A stretch of DNA of 64,000 bases from AC-32 sp963728765 (GTDB lineage Bacteria; Actinomycetota; Thermoleophilia; Gaiellales; Gaiellaceae), in the NCBI GenBank assembly GCA_963728765.1, contig CAVSKX010000006.1, forward strand, positions 85,127 to 149,126, given 5' to 3'. This document shows, piece after piece, positions 24,669-33,530 of the stretch. Position 1 is the stretch's first letter, and the number at the start of each line of letters is the position of its first letter. Made by a program: the position numbers and the translations under genes. The notes under the pieces are model-generated. The model was not told the DNA's origin. It made no database searches and saw only the letters and a program-made list of their open reading frames with translations.

Positions 24669-27191
24669 CTACTTGATGTGGAACGCGATCGTCCGGCTCG
24701 TCGGCGGGCCGTCGCTCGTGGGGAACGCGACCAGCCGCACCTCATAGCGGCCGGGCTGCAGCACATTGCCGCCTGGGCCGCGCCCCGTGAGGCCGATCGC
24801 GACGCGTCCGGGCAACAGGTCGCGTAGACGCGCGAGCAGGCCGATCCGCCGCTTGGCCCGCCAGAGCTCGACGTCGAGCTTCGAGACCGGGTGGACCTCG
24901 GCGCCTGCAGGCCCCTCGCGCACGAGGCCCGCCTGGAGCGACAGCACCGCGGGCGTCGTGTCGGAGGGCTTGAACGCCGAGGCGGAGAGAGCGACGGACG
25001 AGATCAGGCTTTCCGGCGGAGCGCCGTACGTGATCGCCCAGGGCACCTTCAGCGGGCCCGCGCCGCGCGCGACGAAGAGCACCGAGCCCTCGGCCGAGCC
25101 CTCGGGCGGCGCCGCGCCGTTGAGCCGCGCCTGGAGCGTGACGGTGGCGTGCCCCCCCGGCTTCAAGCGCACCCAGCGCGGCTTCGGGGTGATCACGAGG
25201 CCGCCGCTCCCCGCGATGCGCACGCGCACGAGCAGGCGCCGCGTCGACGAGTTGTGCACGACGACCTCCTGGGTGGAGTGCCAGCCGTCGCCCTGGGCGC
25301 GGCCGAACGCGAGGGTGACGGGGTCGGTGCTGACCTCGCCGGCCGTGGCCGCACCGAGGTCGACCAGGCCGGCGCCCTGCGCGGTGACGCTCGTGTCCCG
25401 GATCGAGCGCGCCGTGCCCGTGAGCAGGCTCCTGAGGTCGAGCGCGCGCAAGCCCGGGCGCGCCTGGGCGAGCACCGCCGCCGCGCCGGCGACCACGGCC
25501 GCTGCGGGGCTCGAGCCGTTGACGGTGCCGAACCGCGGCGTCCCGTCCTCGTTCGCGCCCGGCTCGGAGGTGACGAGCGCCACACCCGGAGCGGCGAGGT
25601 CCGGCTTCACGCGCCCGTCGAACGCGAGGCCGCGCGACGAGAAGGGCGCGATCTCGCCGTCGCCGCCGTTGCGCACGACGGACGGCATACCGATCGAGAT
25701 CGTCGGGTGCTCGTCCCTCGCGATAGCGCCTAGGGCTGCCTGCGCCACCCGCAGCGGGACGCTCACCACCGGGACCTCGACCGACTCGTCGACGCCGATG
25801 CCGCCTGCCGGCAGCTGCGTCCCGTAGACCACGACTGCGGTCGCCCCGGCGTGCGCTGCGTCCTCGATGGCGGCCACCGGGTCGCCGCCGCCGTGGATCA
25901 GCGCTGCACGGCCGGCGACGAGGCTGTGCCCGCGCTCGTCGAAGAAGCGGTCGATCGTCGGGCCGGTCCCGTGGCGCGGCGTGGCGAGCTCGAGCTCCCG
26001 TGGGTGCGCCGTGGGAACCGAGCCCGCGAGCGGCAGCCGGCGGTCGAGCACGAGACCCAGGCCGACGCGCACCGAGACCGGCACCTCCTGGGCGTTCTCG
26101 CGCAGGTCGGCAGCGCCCGCGGTCAGCGCGGCCGGGGCGCCGCCGGGGCTGGAGACGCTGCCGTAGCCGGGCCCGGCCGGCCCGTCGTTCCCGACCGGGG
26201 CGACGACGAGGGTGTCGAGCTGCAGCGCGCCCGTGATAGCGCGCGCCTCGGGCGAGTCGGTGAAGGCGGCGTACGACACTGCGGCCCCGACGAGGGCGAT
26301 TCGCGCCGCGTCGTGGGCGTCGCCGTCGAGGTTCGGGTCGACCGCACGCTCGAGGCCGGCGATCAGCTGGTCGGTTCGCGCGTAGACGGCCCAGCCGCCG
26401 GTCTGGTCGCGCTGCCAGCCGGCGACACGGATCGGCAGGACGGAGGCGCCCGGCGCGATCCCCCTTGCGCCGGCGAGGACCCCCGCCATCTCCGTGCCGT
26501 GGTGCTCGGGACGGCCGGTACCGTCCGGGTCCAGCGCAGCCTTCACCTCGGGATCGCCGCCGACGATGTCGACGCCCGGCAGGACATGCCCGCGCAGGTA
26601 TGGGTGCGCGCGGTCGACGCCGGTGTCGAGCAGCGCGATCGTCACGCCGCGCCCGTCGAAGCCCGGCAGCCGCAGCGACGGCAGGCTGCCGGCACCGCCG
26701 GCGAGGCCCTTCGCGAGCAGCTCAGACGAGACCGAAGCCGGATAGGCGACGCGCACCGGGTAGACGCCCGCCACCTCGGGCCGCCGCTCGAGGACGGCGA
26801 TCGCGCGCGCGTCGAGCGGCGCGGAGAAGCCGTTCAGCACACGCGTGTAGCTGAACTGAACCTGCGGGCGGATCCCCCGCGTGCTCAGCTCCGTGAGCAG
26901 CTGCCGCTGGGCCGCGAGTGCCGACCGCGTCCACGTCCGCTCCTTCCGCTGGGTCGCCACGCCGCCGTTCATCGCCACGCGCTGCGCCATCGAGGGCGAG
27001 CGCAGCACGACGAGCACGCGCTGGCCCACGTCTACAGCCGGGTGGCCGCCCCCGACAAGGCCACGCCAGGACGACGCCTGGGAGACAAGCGAGCGCACTT
27101 TCGTCTGCGCGACGCCGAAACCGAGCGCGAGCGCCGCCGCGACCAGCGCCAGGACGACGAGAACGCCTTCAGAGAGCCGACGCGTAGGCAT
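24669..27191 (-). CDS. Large secreted S8 (subtilisin-like) protease with PA-type insertion
   Basis: About 840 residues. The N-terminal anchor or signal is VLVVLALVAAALALGFGVA. The S8 triad is Asp in LLDTGVDRAHP, His in EHHGTEMAG and Ser in NGSSPAAAVVAG, with Asn in PVGNDGPAG. Between the Asn and Ser blocks is a ~200-residue insertion with an ATAVVVYG strand typical of protease-associated domains. The C-terminal ~200 residues are beta-sandwich-like (VRVRIAGSGG, LKPGGHATVTLQ). HHGTEMAG and GSSPAA differ from the usual HGTHVAG/GTSMAAP, but the catalytic residues are kept. ATG 27191 lies inside tsaD by 23 bases; TTG 27200 is an alternative. Confidence 0.88.
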   Translation of the reverse strand: MPTRRLSEGVLVVLALVAAALALGFGVAQTKVRSLVSQASSWRGLVGGGHPAVDVGQRVLVVLRSPSMAQRVAMNGGVATQRKERTWTRSALAAQRQLLTELSTRGIRPQVQFSYTRVLNGFSAPLDARAIAVLERRPEVAGVYPVRVAYPASVSSELLAKGLAGGAGSLPSLRLPGFDGRGVTIALLDTGVDRAHPYLRGHVLPGVDIVGGDPEVKAALDPDGTGRPEHHGTEMAGVLAGARGIAPGASVLPIRVAGWQRDQTGGWAVYARTDQLIAGLERAVDPNLDGDAHDAARIALVGAAVSYAAFTDSPEARAITGALQLDTLVVAPVGNDGPAGPGYGSVSSPGGAPAALTAGAADLRENAQEVPVSVRVGLGLVLDRRLPLAGSVPTAHPRELELATPRHGTGPTIDRFFDERGHSLVAGRAALIHGGGDPVAAIEDAAHAGATAVVVYGTQLPAGGIGVDESVEVPVVSVPLRVAQAALGAIARDEHPTISIGMPSVVRNGGDGEIAPFSSRGLAFDGRVKPDLAAPGVALVTSEPGANEDGTPRFGTVNGSSPAAAVVAGAAAVLAQARPGLRALDLRSLLTGTARSIRDTSVTAQGAGLVDLGAATAGEVSTDPVTLAFGRAQGDGWHSTQEVVVHNSSTRRLLVRVRIAGSGGLVITPKPRWVRLKPGGHATVTLQARLNGAAPPEGSAEGSVLFVARGAGPLKVPWAITYGAPPESLISSVALSASAFKPSDTTPAVLSLQAGLVREGPAGAEVHPVSKLDVELWRAKRRIGLLARLRDLLPGRVAIGLTGRGPGGNVLQPGRYEVRLVAFPTSDGPPTSRTIAFHIK

Positions 27192-28164
27192 CGAGGGCAA
27201 GATAACCAGGCGGCGGGATCGCCTCGACGTACCTCGCCGCCGAGGCGATCATTGCGGCGTTGTCGGTGCAGAGGGCGAGCGTAGGCGCTTTCGCGTCGGG
27301 CAGCGACGCGCGCAGCTCCGAGTTCGCGGCCACGCCGCCGACGACGGCGAGCCGTTCGGCGCCTATCTCCTCGGCTGCCTCCTGCGTGCGTTGAACGAGC
27401 GCGCGGACGATCGCGCGCTGGTAGCTGGCGGCGAGATCGGCGCGGTGCTCGGGAAACTCGTCGCCGAGGTCGCGCACCGTGTAGAGCAGCGCCGTCTTCA
27501 CCCCGGAGAAGGAGAAGTCGAGGCCCGGCACGCGCGCGACCGGGAAGTCGAATGCCTCCGGGTCGCCATCGCGCGCGAGGCGGTCGATCTCGGCGCCGCC
27601 CGGGTAGCCGAGGCCGAGCAGCCGGGCGCCCTTGTCGAACGCCTCGCCCGCCGCGTCGTCGATCGTCGTTCCGAGCCGCCGGAAGGCACCGTGCTCGGGC
27701 ACGTCGACGAGGAGCGTGTGGCCGCCGCTCGCGAGCAGGCAGAGGAACGGCGGCTCGAGCGGGTCGGGCTCGAGGTAGAGCGACGCAACGTGCCCGTGCA
27801 GGTGATTCACCGGCGCGAGCGGCAGGCCCCGCCCCCACGCCAGCGCCTTCGCGGCGGACAGCCCGACGAGCAGCGCGCCGATCAGCCCGGGTCCCTGGGT
27901 GACGGCGACCGTCTCGACGTCATCGAGGGTCACGTCCGCCTCTGCGAGCGCCTCGCGCACGACCGGCATCACCAACTCCAGATGCCTTCGCGACGCGACC
28001 TCCGGCACTACGCCACCGAACCGTGCATGAAGGTCCGCTTGCGAGGCGACGACGTTCGAGACGATCCGGCCACCGTCGACGAGCGCCGCGGCCGTCTCGT
28101 CGCACGAGGTCTCAAGCGCAAGGATCAGGAGTGCGTCGCCGGCTCCGAGACCGGGTCCTTCCAC
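27169..28164 (-). CDS. tsaD: tRNA N6-adenosine threonylcarbamoyltransferase TsaD
   Basis: About 320-331 residues, Kae1/TsaD family, catalysing the last step of t6A37 formation on ANN-decoding tRNAs with TsaB/TsaE. Motifs: LALETSCDETAAA at the start, metal site NHLHGHVAS, FLCLLASGGHT, and VVGGVAANSELR near the C-terminus. The family normally starts right before LILALETS. Here the first codons allow CTG at 28128 (a CTGA overlap with rimI) or GTG at 28164, giving 12 extra residues. I give the GTG because CTG has no well-spaced ribosome site. It overlaps the subtilase at its 3' end. Confidence 0.95.
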   Translation of the reverse strand: MEGPGLGAGDALLILALETSCDETAAALVDGGRIVSNVVASQADLHARFGGVVPEVASRRHLELVMPVVREALAEADVTLDDVETVAVTQGPGLIGALLVGLSAAKALAWGRGLPLAPVNHLHGHVASLYLEPDPLEPPFLCLLASGGHTLLVDVPEHGAFRRLGTTIDDAAGEAFDKGARLLGLGYPGGAEIDRLARDGDPEAFDFPVARVPGLDFSFSGVKTALLYTVRDLGDEFPEHRADLAASYQRAIVRALVQRTQEAAEEIGAERLAVVGGVAANSELRASLPDAKAPTLALCTDNAAMIASAARYVEAIPPPGYLALDAYASAL

Positions 28165-28598
28165 ATGATCAGCGCGTCCTCGCGGTTGTCCGTGTAGTAG
28201 CCGCGGCGGACGCCGCGCGGGCGAAAGCCGAGCTCTTCGTAGAGCTTGATCGCCCCCGCGTTCGAGACGCGCACCTCGAGCGTGTAGCCGCGCCGGCTGC
28301 GGCCTGCCGTCAGCTCGAACAACCGGTTCAGCAGCAGCGAGGCGATCCCGCGGCGGCGGTGGTCGGGCCTGACGGCGACGTTCATCACGTGCCAGGCATC
28401 GACGTAGCGGGAGATGATCAGGTAGCCGATCAGCCTCTCGGTCTCCGCCTCGAACGCGCCGAGGCAGAGCGACGACGGCTTCGCCAGCTCGCTCGCGAAC
28501 ATCGAGCGCGACCACGGCGTCGGGTAGGAGCTGCGCTCGATCTCTTCGATCGCGTTCAGGTCGCGCAGCTCGAGGCGGCGGAGCTCGACCTCGGTCAC
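28125..28598 (-). CDS. rimI: Ribosomal-protein-alanine N-acetyltransferase RimI
   Basis: 157-residue GNAT enzyme. Motifs: NAIEEIERSSYPTPWS, IGYLIISRYVDAWHVMNVAV and the acetyl-CoA loop RPDHRRRGIASLLL, then NAGAIKLYEELGF. RimI acetylates N-termini such as ribosomal S18 and in many bacteria sits in the tsaE-tsaB-rimI-tsaD operon, as here. GTG 28598 forms a GTGA overlap with tsaB. Confidence 0.93.
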   Translation of the reverse strand: MTEVELRRLELRDLNAIEEIERSSYPTPWSRSMFASELAKPSSLCLGAFEAETERLIGYLIISRYVDAWHVMNVAVRPDHRRRGIASLLLNRLFELTAGRSRRGYTLEVRVSNAGAIKLYEELGFRPRGVRRGYYTDNREDALIMWKDPVSEPATHS

Positions 28599-29182
28599 GC
28601 CTTCTTCTTCTCCGCGTCGGGGACGCGCAGGTAGAGCGGCTCGACAGCCTCCGCCGGGCCGAAGTCCCTGGCGAGCTGCGCGTGGAAGCGCGCCCGCGGC
28701 AGGTGGCGCTCGTCGTCGTCCGGCGGCACCTCAGCCCCGCGCTGCTCGAGCACCTCGCGGTAGCGCAGGGCGCCGTCGCCGACGTAGAGCCCACCCGCCA
28801 GCTCCTGCGGCGCGCAGACCACCGGCTCGCCGTCGGCGAGCGCGAACACCTCCCGACGCCCGGCGTCCACGACCGGCACCGCGCCGGGCGCGCCGGCGGC
28901 GAGAGCCTCGAGCGTGGAGACACCCGCGACCGGCAGGTCGAGCGCGAGCGCCAGCCCACGCGCTGCCGCGAGGCCGAGCCGCATGCCCGTGAAGCTACCC
29001 GGCCCGGTGCCGACGACGATCCCGGTCAGCTCCGAGCGTTCGACGCCGCCCGCGCGCAGCAGCTCATCGGCGTCCTCGAGCACCCGGACCGCCCGGGAGA
29101 CAGCTTCTCCCAGCACCTCACCGTCCCGCACGAGCGCAGTGGTCGCAGCGCTCGTCGCGGTGTCAAACGCGAGTGTCAGCAC
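28595..29182 (-). CDS. tsaB: t6A synthesis protein TsaB
   Basis: 195 residues, ASKHA-fold partner of TsaD in the t6A complex. LTLAFDTATSAATTAL at the N-terminus and GTGPGSFTGMRLGLAAARG are diagnostic. The usual HSE-containing helix after the first hairpin is shortened (AVRVLEDADELLRAGG), a small local deletion. GTG 29182 lies inside the tsaE 3' end. Part of tsaE-tsaB-rimI-tsaD. Confidence 0.92.
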   Translation of the reverse strand: MLTLAFDTATSAATTALVRDGEVLGEAVSRAVRVLEDADELLRAGGVERSELTGIVVGTGPGSFTGMRLGLAAARGLALALDLPVAGVSTLEALAAGAPGAVPVVDAGRREVFALADGEPVVCAPQELAGGLYVGDGALRYREVLEQRGAEVPPDDDERHLPRARFHAQLARDFGPAEAVEPLYLRVPDAEKKKA

Positions 29183-29624
29183 CCCCGGGCAGGCGGTCGA
29201 GCAACGACGGTTCTTCGCTTTCCAGCGAGATCAGTCTATGAGCGGCGTCCACGTGCGACAAACGTACCTTCACGCGAACCGGCGGGAGCGCATCCGCGGC
29301 GGCCTCCGGCCACTCGACGAAGCAGATCGCATCCTGAAAGTACGGCTCGAGGTCGCCCCACTCGGCGGCCGAGAAGCCCTGGAAGCGGTACAGGTCGAGG
29401 TGCGAGACGTCCACCGGCTCGCTCGGGTAGCGATGGCCGACGGTGAAGGTCGGGCTCGTCACCGGCACCGTCACTCCGAGCGCGCGACAGGCGCCGCGGA
29501 CGAAGGTCGTCTTGCCGCTGCCGAGCTCGCCCGAGACCGTGACGACGTCGCCGGCCCGCAGCTCGCCCGCGAGGGCAGCGGCGGTGGCTTCCGTCTCCGC
29601 CGGCGAGGCGGAGTTGACTTCCAC
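29163..29624 (-). CDS. tsaE: t6A synthesis ATPase TsaE
   Basis: 153 residues. P-loop GELGSGKTTFVRG near residue 35, then SPTFTVGHRYP, the DLYRFQG motif and FVEWPEAA. It resets the TsaB-TsaD complex in t6A formation. Starts with GTG 29624, five bases after the uracil-DNA glycosylase stop, so it may share that transcript. Confidence 0.94.
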   Translation of the reverse strand: MEVNSASPAETEATAAALAGELRAGDVVTVSGELGSGKTTFVRGACRALGVTVPVTSPTFTVGHRYPSEPVDVSHLDLYRFQGFSAAEWGDLEPYFQDAICFVEWPEAAADALPPVRVKVRLSHVDAAHRLISLESEEPSLLDRLPGGADTRV

Positions 29625-29628
29625 GGTC

Positions 29629-30294
29629 CTAGAAGAGGCCGAGCTGGACTGCCTGCGCCTGCGCCGGCTCCGGTGCCACCGGCGTCAGCAGCGGCGTCGG
29701 CGGGGCGACCTCGCGACCCAGCAGCTCGGGCAGACGCGCGAAGTCCTGTTCGAGTACCTGCAGCATCGCCGGCGTGTAGAGCGCCGCCGCAGGGTGGTAG
29801 AGCGGATACAGCAGCACGCAGCTGCCGCCGAGAGTGACCTCCTGCTCCGTCCCGTGCACGCGCGTGATCCCCGTCGGCTTGCCCGAGAGCAGCTTCGTCG
29901 CGAAGTTGCCGAGCGTCGCGACGACCTTCGGGCGAATCAGCTCGATCTGCCGGAAGAGGTGGCCCTCGCAGGCCTGGATCTCGTCCGGGGCCGGATCGCG
30001 GTTCCCCGGCGGCCGGCACTTGAGCACGTTTGCGATGTAGACGTTCGAGCGCTCGAGCCCGATCCCGGCCAGCAGCTTGTCGAGCAGCTTCCCGGCCTGG
30101 CCGACGAACGGGTACCCCTGCTTGTCCTCGTGGAAGCCGGGCGCCTCGCCGACGAACATCAGGTCGGCCTCCGGGTCGCCGATGCCGAAGACGACCTGCG
30201 TCCGGCCCTGCGCGAGGCGGCACTTCGTGCACCCCGCGACCTGGCGCGCAAACGCCTCGAGCTCGGTCAGCGGCTGGTCAATGGCCGCAGCCAC
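29629..30294 (-). CDS. Type-4 uracil-DNA glycosylase (Fe-S)
   Basis: About 221 residues. Two Cys pairs typical of the [4Fe-4S]-containing family 4 enzyme: GCTKCRL near the N-terminus and LKCRPPGN with QACEGH later. Active-site motifs: MFVGEAPGFHEDKQGYPFVG (motif A region) and the YPLYHPAA His motif. It removes uracil from DNA. The C-terminal ~25 residues are Pro/Ala/Gln-rich, ending QLGLF, possibly a clamp-binding tail (QLGLF resembles a beta-clamp motif). GTG 30294 overlaps the FmdB-like gene by 17 bases. Confidence 0.93.
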   Translation of the reverse strand: MAAAIDQPLTELEAFARQVAGCTKCRLAQGRTQVVFGIGDPEADLMFVGEAPGFHEDKQGYPFVGQAGKLLDKLLAGIGLERSNVYIANVLKCRPPGNRDPAPDEIQACEGHLFRQIELIRPKVVATLGNFATKLLSGKPTGITRVHGTEQEVTLGGSCVLLYPLYHPAAALYTPAMLQVLEQDFARLPELLGREVAPPTPLLTPVAPEPAQAQAVQLGLF

Positions 30295-30487
30295 ACGAAC
30301 CGCCGCAGCAGCCACCGGATGACCCGCCGAAGGTCGGCTGCTCGGCGGTGCCGTGCGTCGCGAAGACCGAGAACTGCTTGCGCACGTCCGAGGAGGCGCA
30401 GTCCGGGCAGTCCGGCTGCTCGCCGTTGCGGATGAGCTCCTCGAAGTGCGACTCGCACTCCATGCAGACGTATTCGTAGATCGGCAC
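30278..30487 (-). CDS. FmdB-family zinc-ribbon protein
   Basis: 69 residues. Starts PIYEYVCMECESHFEEL and continues CPDCASSDVRKQF, giving the CxxC...CxxC zinc ribbon of the FmdB family, with a Gly/Cys-rich tail (GGCCGGSCGCGH). A putative regulator or metal-binding protein. GTG 30487. Upstream partner of the uracil-DNA glycosylase. Confidence 0.88.
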   Translation of the reverse strand: MPIYEYVCMECESHFEELIRNGEQPDCPDCASSDVRKQFSVFATHGTAEQPTFGGSSGGCCGGSCGCGH

Positions 30488-30548
30488 CGTGTCAGCAGAC
30501 CCTAGCAACGGGTCCGCATGTTCGACCACGTGTCGGACGTCACGCCGA

Positions 30549-30593
30549 GGCATCGCTTGCGATGCCGTCAAGAGGATGTGCGGGCTCCGCCGC
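30549..30593. repeat. Single copy of the composite hairpin/palindrome element
   Basis: Read on the minus strand (downstream of the histidine kinase): a GCGGC-GGA-GCCCGC hairpin lacking one C, then CACATCCTCTTGAC as spacer, then the perfect palindrome GGCATCGCAAGCGATGCC (30566-30549). It has the same order, orientation and ~14-nt spacer with a CCTC core as the copies at 7.5 and 42.4 kb. This occupies the gap between the kinase and the FmdB gene. Confidence 0.8.
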
Positions 30594-30602
30594 GCATCCG
30601 TC

Positions 30603-32240
30603 TCACGCCTCCGGAAGTTCGAAGTAGAAGGTCGAGCCCTCGCCGACCTGCGAGCGGACGCCGATCGTGCCGCCCATCCGGCGCACGAGCTCGCGGCAGA
30701 TGTAGAGCCCGAGGCCCGTGCCGCTCGGCACGGCCCGGTGCTGTGGGTCGGCGCGGTAGAACTTCTCGAACACCGCCTCGTGCTCGCCCGGGGCGATGCC
30801 CATCCCCTGGTCGCTCACCTCGACCCGCACCCCGGACTCGCACGGCGCGGTGCGCACTTCGACCGAGCCGCCGTCCGGGGAGTACTTGAAGGCGTTGTCG
30901 ATCAGGTTCACGAGCACCTGTTCGATCCGGTTCGCGTCGCCCAGCACCGCTGCGCCGTTCGAGTCGGTGCTCACGACGAGCGAGACCGAGTCGGGCAGCT
31001 GCTGGCGCATCGTCTCGACCGCCTCGGCGACCAGCTGCGCGAGATCGACCGGCTCGCTGTCGATGCGAACGTCGCCACGGTCGAGCCGGTTCGCCAGCAG
31101 CACCTCCTCGGTGATCTGCGTCAGCCGCGTCCCCTGCGCGCCGATCATCTCCAGCAGCTGCTGGCGCCGCTCGGGCGACAGCGCGATGTCGTCGCGCAGC
31201 AGCGTCTTCGCGGCGCCGAGCACGGCCGTCATCGGCGTCCGCAGCTCGTGCGAGACCGTGGCGATGAAGTCGCTCTTCGCCTCCTCGAGCTCGCGCTCGA
31301 CGGTGAGGTCGCGGAAGGTGTAGACCACGCCGCCGGACTCGGTGCGAACGGCGACGAAGGACAGCCACAGCTCGCGGCCGTCGACCTCGACGGGGAGCGT
31401 CACGGGACGCGCGAGCTCGGAGCCAGAGCCCACGGCGACCGGGATCTCCCGCACGATCCGCGCCCAGTCCTGGAACACCTCCCCGGGGTCGCGGCCGATC
31501 ACGTCGTCCCGCGAGCGCCGGGTGACAAGCTCGGCCGCGTGGTTCCAGAACCGCAGCGCCCCTTCGGTGTCGACGAAGAAGATGCCGTCGCCGACCGCCT
31601 CGAGCACGCGAGCAGCGCGCTCGCGCTCGGCGGCGATGGTCTCGGCGGTGGCACGCGCGGCGGCCTCCGCCTGCGCCTGCTCGTGCAGCCGCGCGTTGCG
31701 CACGGCCGCAGCCATCAACCCGATCAGGCCCTCGGCCAGCTCGAGCTGCTCCTGGTCGTACACCTCGCTCTCGTGCATCAGCTGCACCACGCCGACGACC
31801 TCGCCCTCGTGCTTGACCGGGAGCATCATCGCCGACTGCACTCCCGGCGGCCCCTCCTCCGGGAGCTTCCGCATGTGGCCTTCGCGGTCGACGTCGTAGT
31901 AGACGCCGCCGGGGTCCTTCACGCGCTCCGGCACGTCGCCCACGAGCAGCGGCCCGCCGCTCATGATCACCCGGCTTTGCATGCCACCGCCCTTCCGGTT
32001 CAGCGGCAGCGAAGGCAGAATCGCGGGGTCGAGCCTGCCGCCGTCGACCCACGCATAGTCGCAGCTGATCAGCTCGGTCTCGGGGTCGAACGAGGAGACG
32101 ATCAGGCCGTTGTGCGGCACCCCCTCGGCGAGCAGCTCGCGGAAGCGGTCGTAGACCCGCTCGAGCTCGAGCGTCTCGTTCAAGTACCGAGCCGCCGCTA
32201 GGAGCAGCTCCGCTTTCTCGGCCCCCCGGGGACGACCCAC
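30603..32240 (-). CDS. Cytoplasmic sensor histidine kinase (GAF-PAS-HisKA-HATPase)
   Basis: 545 residues with no membrane segment. GAF ~20-190 (VQSAMMLPVKHEGEVVGVVQL), a linker coiled coil rich in Ala/Glu, PAS ~210-310 (VGDGIFFVDTEGALRFWN), HisKA with the phospho-acceptor His in TVSHELRTPM, and HATPase with NLIDNAFKYS, DQGMGI and GTGLGLYI. All catalytic boxes are present. No response regulator lies nearby, so it is an orphan kinase. GTG 32240 diverges from the acetyltransferase gene with only 20 bases between. A composite repeat follows its stop. Confidence 0.94.
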   Translation of the reverse strand: MGRPRGAEKAELLLAAARYLNETLELERVYDRFRELLAEGVPHNGLIVSSFDPETELISCDYAWVDGGRLDPAILPSLPLNRKGGGMQSRVIMSGGPLLVGDVPERVKDPGGVYYDVDREGHMRKLPEEGPPGVQSAMMLPVKHEGEVVGVVQLMHESEVYDQEQLELAEGLIGLMAAAVRNARLHEQAQAEAAARATAETIAAERERAARVLEAVGDGIFFVDTEGALRFWNHAAELVTRRSRDDVIGRDPGEVFQDWARIVREIPVAVGSGSELARPVTLPVEVDGRELWLSFVAVRTESGGVVYTFRDLTVERELEEAKSDFIATVSHELRTPMTAVLGAAKTLLRDDIALSPERRQQLLEMIGAQGTRLTQITEEVLLANRLDRGDVRIDSEPVDLAQLVAEAVETMRQQLPDSVSLVVSTDSNGAAVLGDANRIEQVLVNLIDNAFKYSPDGGSVEVRTAPCESGVRVEVSDQGMGIAPGEHEAVFEKFYRADPQHRAVPSGTGLGLYICRELVRRMGGTIGVRSQVGEGSTFYFELPEA

Positions 32241-32260
32241 GTCTCGTTCATCATGCCCTA

Positions 32261-32824
32261 GTGATGCGGGAAAGTCTCGCCGTGCGGCTGGAAGGGCGCT
32301 TCGTCACGCTCGAGCCGCTCGGCAAAGAGCATGTCGACGGACTTCGCGCGGCAGCCGCCGACGAGCGGATCTGGGAGTGGATGGTCACGCGTGACGTGGA
32401 GGCCTGGATCGCCGACGCGCTGCGTGACGACACCGGCCGTCAGCCGTTCGCAGTCCTGCGCGACGGTGAGGTGGTCGGCTCCACGAGCTACATGAGCCTC
32501 GCCCCCGAGCACCGTCGGGTCGAGATCGGCAACACCTGGATGAGCCCCTCGACCTGGCGGAGCGGTGCGAACGCCGAGGCGAAGTACCTGCTCCTCCGCC
32601 ACGCGTTCGAGGAGGCCGGCTGCCTGCGGGTGGAGTTCAAGACGGATGCGAAGAACGAGCGCGCGCGGGCGGCGCTGGCCGCGATCCCCGCCGAGTTCGA
32701 GGGCATCCACCGACGGCACATGGTCGTGCGCGGCGGCGAGCGGCGCGACTCGGCCTGGTACGCGGTGACCATCGACGACTGGCCCGAGGTGCGCCGGGTT
32801 CTCGAGAGGCGGTTGTCGGGCTAG
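32261..32824 (+). CDS. GNAT acetyltransferase, RimJ/RimL type
   Basis: 187 residues. VRLEGRFVTLEPLGKEHVDGL at the N-terminus, GEVVGSTSYMSL, the VEIGNTWMSPSTWRSGAN acyl-CoA region and CLRVEFKTDAKNERARAAL match the Acetyltransf_3 group that acts on protein N-termini and other amines. Substrate unknown. GTG 32261 or ATG 32264. It diverges from the histidine kinase. Confidence 0.85.
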   Translation: MMRESLAVRLEGRFVTLEPLGKEHVDGLRAAAADERIWEWMVTRDVEAWIADALRDDTGRQPFAVLRDGEVVGSTSYMSLAPEHRRVEIGNTWMSPSTWRSGANAEAKYLLLRHAFEEAGCLRVEFKTDAKNERARAALAAIPAEFEGIHRRHMVVRGGERRDSAWYAVTIDDWPEVRRVLERRLSG

Positions 32825-32866
32825 ACTTCGCGCCGCCCGGTATCCGCTACGGAACTGGAGCTCTGG

Positions 32867-33530
32867 ATGATCAAGAGCGTCAACGTGATCGGTCGCGGCC
32901 GCGTTGGGCTCGGCCCTCGCCGCGCGCCTGGAAGACCGCGGCGTCGAGCTGCGCGAGGACGGCGCCGAGCTGACCCTGCTGTGCGTTCCGGACACGGCCA
33001 TCCGGGACGTGGCCCTGGGACTGTCCCCGGGACAGAGCTGGATCGGACATGTCTCCGGAGCGACGCCGCTCTCGGCGCTCGACCCGCACGAGCGGCGCTT
33101 CTCGCTCCACCCGCTGCAGACGTTCACGCGCGCGAGAGGGCCGGAGCAGCTCGACGGCGCCTGGGCGGCCGTCACCGCAGAGACCGAGGAGGCGCGGGAG
33201 CTCGGCTTCGAGCTCGCGCGCGTGCTCGGCCTGGAGGCCTTCGAGCTCGACGACGACGAGCGGGCGCTCTATCACGCGGGCGCCGTCGTGGCGTCGAACT
33301 ACCTGGTCACGCTGTACGAGGCGGCCGCGGGCCTCGTGGCCGCTGCCGGCGCACCGCCGGAGGCGCTCGAGCCACTGATGCGCCGGACGATCGAGAACGG
33401 CTTCGAGCTGACAGGCCCGATCGAGCGCGGGGACTGGGAGACGGTGGATGCGCACCGCGAAGCGATCAGGCACGCGCGGCCGGACCTCGAGGCGCTCTAC
33501 GACGTGCTGGCGGAGGCGACGGTCGCGTGA
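32867..33530 (+). pseudogene. Rossmann + DUF2520 oxidoreductase, frameshifted near the N-terminus
   Basis: ATG 32867 has GGAG upstream and begins IKSVNVIGRGRVG, the NAD(P)-binding glycine loop. It then runs into the wrong frame at GTTGGGCTC (32903-32911). Shifting by one base (GT-GGGC) restores GSALAARLEDRGVEL and continues as a normal ~220-residue protein: LTLLCVPDTAI, HVSGATPLSALD, FSLHPLQTF and the DUF2520 helices (YHAGAVVASNYLVTLY). One extra base therefore breaks the gene after 12 codons. DUF2520 reductases commonly precede panC and may act in the pantoate branch (inference). It ends in a GTGA overlap with panC. Could be a sequencing error; TTG 32904 could start a version without the first strand. 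Confidence 0.75.

Noticed and set aside
30603..32240. Two-component system with a local response regulator
   Set aside because: No receiver-domain gene occurs within several kilobases; the kinase is treated as an orphan.
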